Assembly (NCBI GenBank): GCA_002413075.1
Contig: DHWG01000147.1
Coordinates: 1 to 8,394 of the forward strand
Direction: 5' to 3'
Length of the DNA stretch: 8,394 nucleotides
DNA from: Desulfosporosinus sp. UBA5188
GTDB taxonomy: Bacteria > Bacillota > Desulfitobacteriia > Desulfitobacteriales > Desulfitobacteriaceae
Both the position numbers and the translations under genes were made by a program. The notes under the pieces are model-generated. The model searched no databases, had not been told where the DNA came from, and saw only the letters and a program-made list of their open reading frames with translations. This document shows positions 5,547-8,394 of this stretch, one piece after another. The stretch's first letter is position 1, and each line of letters starts with the position of its first letter.

Positions 5547-6812
5547 ATGCCGAAAACAACACGACGCCTGATCGCCACTTTAGGACTTGGTACGATCCTA
5601 GTAGTCAGTTTATTGTTCTTGACCTATCATTTCGTTCTTGGACCCAAGGGCTTAAATACCAGTCTACCCACCTTGAGCACTTTAGCCCAAGGAGAAAGTA
5701 AAGCTTGTGTAGAGTGCCATGAGAAAGAGAACCCTGGAATTGTGCAACAATTTCATGACAGCAAACATTCCGGCCGAGGAGTCCAGTGTCTTGATTGTCA
5801 CAAACCAGTTGGGGGTCAAGAGACCATGACCAAAGAACATTATAAAGTAGCGATGGTTGCCAAACCAACCCCAAAAAACTGCACGCAGTGCCACGAGGAA
5901 GAAGTCAAAGAATTTGCCGAAAGCGCCCATGCGGCAAAGTCCTGGTATTCTGTGGAAGGCGCGAAGAATTTCACCGCTGAGGAACTCGCCAAAAATCATT
6001 TACTTGATGCTAATGGGAAACCTATAGGTGGAGGTAATCCGAATCCTGTCTTTAATTTAATTGGTAAAGATGCGAGTGCTCAGTCCTGCGAGGTTTGTCA
6101 CGCAATCGGTCAAAAAAACCAAGATGGAAGCTTTGGAGATTGTACCAAGTGTCATCTCCGCCACACGTTTGACGTGGCCCAGGCCCGACAACCAGAGACC
6201 TGTGGTCAATGCCACTTAGGTCCTGATCACCCGCACATTGAAATCTACAATGAATCTGCCCACGGCGTTTACTTTAATGCTAATAAGGATAAATTTAACA
6301 TGGAGGCACCCCCAGGCACTCTAACGGTTAAGGATTTTCCAGCGCCTACTTGTGCCACCTGCCACATGTCTGCCTTTGGGAGCGTCAAGGGAACCCATAA
6401 CGTCGGAGACCATCTCAAATGGAGCTTACAACCCGAAATTGCTAAGGTCCGTGAAAATGGAGATCAGAATCGCGAAACCCTTAACACAATCTGCGCAAAT
6501 TGCCATACCCCAACCTTTATCAAAGAGGAGCAGACTAAAGCGGAGAAAACCATTAACCTTACCAATCAAAACGTAACGAAGGGAAAAGCCATCGTTGACG
6601 ATCTGCGTAATACAGGGCTCCTAGGGACTAAGCCTTTGTCTAACCCTCTTGATTTCATTTATTTTGAACTCTGGCACCATGAAGGCCGAAGGGCTCGCTA
6701 TGGGGCTGTGATGGGCGGCGCGGACTATGTAAATTGGCACGGAATTTATGAGCAGCAAAAAGCTTTAGTGGAGCTTCAGTCTAAAGCCGAGGAGCTGAAA
6801 GCCAAGAACTAG
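5547..6812 (+). CDS. Octaheme cytochrome c, hydroxylamine oxidoreductase (HAO) type, copy 2
   Basis: A complete 421-residue protein. Residues about 8-31 form one hydrophobic helix after positively charged residues and no clear cleavage site follows, so it is probably anchored to the outer face of the membrane. Eight CxxCH motifs start at residues 54, 81, 112, 181, 199, 219, 269 and 316, the number and spacing pattern of the HAO octaheme family. The C-terminal block WHHEGRRARYG...DYVNWHG is the family signature; Y394 in DYVNWHG is a candidate for the tyrosine that crosslinks heme 4 in ammonia-oxidiser HAO, but this needs alignment. Relatives without the crosslink act as reductases of nitrite or hydroxylamine rather than oxidases, and an anaerobe makes reduction likely. 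The ribosome binding site is strong but 13 bases away. It is cotranscribed with the 8-helix protein at 6825 and controlled by the activator promoter at 5393-5436. Confidence 0.92.
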   Translation: MPKTTRRLIATLGLGTILVVSLLFLTYHFVLGPKGLNTSLPTLSTLAQGESKACVECHEKENPGIVQQFHDSKHSGRGVQCLDCHKPVGGQETMTKEHYKVAMVAKPTPKNCTQCHEEEVKEFAESAHAAKSWYSVEGAKNFTAEELAKNHLLDANGKPIGGGNPNPVFNLIGKDASAQSCEVCHAIGQKNQDGSFGDCTKCHLRHTFDVAQARQPETCGQCHLGPDHPHIEIYNESAHGVYFNANKDKFNMEAPPGTLTVKDFPAPTCATCHMSAFGSVKGTHNVGDHLKWSLQPEIAKVRENGDQNRETLNTICANCHTPTFIKEEQTKAEKTINLTNQNVTKGKAIVDDLRNTGLLGTKPLSNPLDFIYFELWHHEGRRARYGAVMGGADYVNWHGIYEQQKALVELQSKAEELKAKN

Positions 6813-6824
6813 GAGGATCTGGAT

Positions 6825-7655
6825 ATGCTAAATCGGCTCAATCAACTAAACTTATCTCGCTATAAAACTTCCATTTTACTAGGTTTTATGGCTTTAAACT
6901 TCCTCTTAACAGGCGTTGATGTCTTCATTGCTCACTCGGAAAACGGTTTCTTTCGCTGGGAAGTTATTCCCTTAATTTTCTCCCCACTCGCAGTGGTAGC
7001 AGTGCTTGCTCAGCTCGTCTTCCAGCACAATATTGTTGTGAAGCGAACTTTTCAAACCGTTATGTGGGTGGGGGTTGTCGTCGGTGTCGTGGGAACCTTG
7101 TTTCATCTTACTGGGAATGCCACCTCTAGCCAACAGAGTCTGAACAGTCTCCTGGTTACTGGCTCACCCATAGCCGCCCCAATTGCTTTTGCGGGAATTT
7201 CTTGTTACGCTTTAGCAAGCGTACACTACCTTGGAACAATACGGCGTTCCAAACTGCTGGTGCTCGTAGGTCTAGGGTTCCTGGGTGCAGTGATCGCTGC
7301 ATTTTTAGATCATGCTCGACTTGGCTTTGTACCGAGCTATACCCTGATCCCCTTAGTTTCGGGAACACTGGCCACTTTAGCCTGTTTTTATAGGGCTCAT
7401 AGTCCAGCAAACCTTAACCCTGATGCGACGTATATTCTCTCTTCAATATTAACCCTTAATTTGGTGGTGGGTATTATGGGATTCGGATTTCATCTCTTTG
7501 GGGATCTAGCTGGAGCTCAGACCGTCGTCTGGGCCAGAATAATGTATCGAAATCCATTACTGGGCCCGCTCCTCTTTTGTAATCTCGCACTCTTGGGAGG
7601 ATTAAGCCTGCTGCCGGAACCGGACGTTAGGCACGGAGATGTGAAAATAGAATAG
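6825..7655 (+). CDS. 8-helix integral membrane protein, putative electron donor to the HAO-type cytochrome, copy 2
   Basis: A 276-residue membrane protein closely similar to 652-1464. Helices lie near residues 15-37, 45-66, 76-97, 116-137, 143-163, 170-190, 202-224 and 242-263. The halves repeat: H37-x3-GF...IPL against H163-x3-GF...IPL, FHLTGN (H94) against FHLFGD (H223), and SPIAAPI against NPLLGPL, at a constant offset of 126-129 residues. The five histidines H37, H94, H134, H163 and H223 are conserved in both copies; H68, H192 and H270 are not. I do not know a named family. A membrane quinol dehydrogenase with b-type hemes serving the cytochrome is the inference from the fixed gene pair; a plain anchor or transporter is the alternative. 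AGGAGG precedes the ATG by 8 bases, just at the upstream stop. A terminator follows 10 bases after its stop. Confidence 0.82.
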   Translation: MLNRLNQLNLSRYKTSILLGFMALNFLLTGVDVFIAHSENGFFRWEVIPLIFSPLAVVAVLAQLVFQHNIVVKRTFQTVMWVGVVVGVVGTLFHLTGNATSSQQSLNSLLVTGSPIAAPIAFAGISCYALASVHYLGTIRRSKLLVLVGLGFLGAVIAAFLDHARLGFVPSYTLIPLVSGTLATLACFYRAHSPANLNPDATYILSSILTLNLVVGIMGFGFHLFGDLAGAQTVVWARIMYRNPLLGPLLFCNLALLGGLSLLPEPDVRHGDVKIE

Positions 7656-7665
7656 ACCGTCAATA

Positions 7666-7702
7666 AAGGCACCCTTGGGATTTAACTGTCCCAGGGTGCC
7701 TT
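7666..7702 (+). terminator. Terminator after cassette copy 2
   Basis: Arms 7666-7680 and 7689-7702 pair over 14 bp with a single bulged T and an 8-base loop. The tail after it is T-rich but broken (ttatgttcgttctttt), so it may be less efficient than the others in this window. Confidence 0.75.
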
Positions 7703-7802
7703 ATGTTCGTTCTTTTATCAAGCTCGTTGTGGAATTGTAGGAAAAGAAGTATCATTATACGAGTCTATTCACTTAGATATCTAGAAACTAGAGGTGTAAG
7801 CT

Positions 7803-8394
7803 GTGCTCAACGATTCCTTAAAGACTTTCGTTACCGTAGTTGAGAACAAAGATTTCTCTCTAACTGCTGAGGAACTTTATCTATCCCATCCCAACGTTCG
7901 TTTGCAATTAAACGTTTTAGAAGAAGAACTCGGTTCAAAACTCGTTAATAGTTCGTCAAAACATTTGGAACTGACGCAAGCGGGCGAGACATACTATGGA
8001 TATGCTAAACAAATTTTGCTTTTGCACGATAAGGCTAAACAGGAGATCAAGCAATTATCAAATCCGGTTACAGGGGCTTTGAAGGTGGGAGCAAGCTATA
8101 CGATTGGAGAATATATTTTGCCCTGTTTAGTCGCTGAATTTGCCGCTGAGTATCCTAAAGTGGAGATTGAAACGTCGATCGCCAATACGGAAGAAATAAT
8201 TCAGGCTGTTCGAGCTAACCGCTTGGACATTGCGCTTGTCGAAGGAGAAGTCAATCATACAGACCTTAAAATCCGCACAATCATGGAGGATGAACTAATT
8301 TTAGTCGTACCCATCCAACACCCCTTGGCAAGGCTTCCTATCGCTACTTCTGAACATCTCCAAGATCAAGTATGGATTCTCAGAGAAAGCGGTT
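7803..8394 (+). CDS. LysR-family transcription regulator (3' end outside window)
   Basis: An open frame from GTG 7803 to the window end gives the first 197 residues. Residues about 5-62 are the LysR winged helix-turn-helix (FVTVVENKDFSLTAEEL, then SHPNVRLQLNVLEEELG and LELTQAG). From about residue 90 the effector domain begins with GALKVGASYTIGEYILP, LDIALVEGEV and the DELILVVP...HPLA segment, all typical of the family. The second helix-turn-helix reads SHPNV where most members have SQPAV/S, a change in the DNA-reading part. An AGAGGTG lies 6 bases before the GTG. It is separated from the cytochrome cassette by a terminator, so it is its own unit; whether it controls the cassette is unknown. 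LysR regulators usually act on a divergent or nearby gene, and that target may lie beyond the window. Confidence 0.88.
   Translation, partial: MLNDSLKTFVTVVENKDFSLTAEELYLSHPNVRLQLNVLEEELGSKLVNSSSKHLELTQAGETYYGYAKQILLLHDKAKQEIKQLSNPVTGALKVGASYTIGEYILPCLVAEFAAEYPKVEIETSIANTEEIIQAVRANRLDIALVEGEVNHTDLKIRTIMEDELILVVPIQHPLARLPIATSEHLQDQVWILRESG

Noticed and set aside
5605..5999. Long antisense open frames opposite the octaheme cytochrome
   Set aside because: They mirror a well-supported heme protein, lack start signals and their translations look like complement artefacts. The same applies to 421-636 and 7156-7410 on the minus strand.
6352..6576. Second plus-strand frame inside the octaheme cytochrome
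   Set aside because: It is out of frame within a gene whose heme motifs are continuous on both sides; no independent start signal.
1..8394. CRISPR arrays, tRNA or rRNA genes, insertion sequences, phage genes
   Set aside because: No regular spaced repeats, clover-leaf sequence, transposase or integrase pattern was seen; the direct repeats present are the gene cassette and one promoter.

Overview
The window reads as a chromosomal piece of an anaerobic, low-to-mid GC Gram-positive bacterium, most like the Desulfosporosinus/Desulfitobacterium group. The reasons are: strong AGGAGG-type ribosome binding sites, TTG and GTG starts, sigma-A type promoters, an N-terminally anchored multiheme cytochrome c, and a set of HPP, UspA, hemerythrin and CRP/FNR-family genes. 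The genus is inferred from the proteins alone.

Layout. 1-1464: the end of a multiheme cytochrome of the hydroxylamine oxidoreductase (HAO) type, followed by a coupled 8-helix membrane protein. 1505-1550: terminator. 1617-2158: two copies of a CRP-type promoter, with a 3'-truncated hemerythrin reading frame between them. 2159-3209: an HPP-family membrane protein and a UspA protein, closed by a strong bidirectional terminator. 3281-4291 (minus strand): a UROD/MetE-like protein. 4292-4511: a divergent control region. 4512-5210: a CRP/FNR-family regulator. 5211-5546: terminator, CRP-type promoter and leader. 5547-7655: a complete second copy of the octaheme cytochrome plus 8-helix cassette, then a terminator. 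7803-end: a LysR regulator cut by the window edge.

How it may work together. Four perfect TGTGA-N6-TCACA palindromes lie in this window. Each is 34.5-35.5 bp from the end of a -10 hexamer (about -42 from the likely start site), upstream of the hemerythrin remnant, HPP-uspA, the MetE-like gene and the intact cytochrome cassette. The regulator encoded between them has the R-E-x-x-x-R recognition helix that reads TGTGA in E. coli CRP, but lacks the cAMP-contacting Arg-Ser. The site is also the reported HcpR consensus, so a nitrosative-stress regulon is the best working model. In that model the HAO-type cytochrome reduces nitrite, NO or hydroxylamine on the outer membrane face, the 8-helix protein feeds it electrons from quinol in place of a NapC/NrfH protein, and the HPP protein may carry nitrite. 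The gene families and sites are read directly; the pathway is inference.

The most novel points are the cytochrome plus 8-helix module, the internal 4+4 helix repeat with paired histidines in the membrane protein, and the compact shared regulation.
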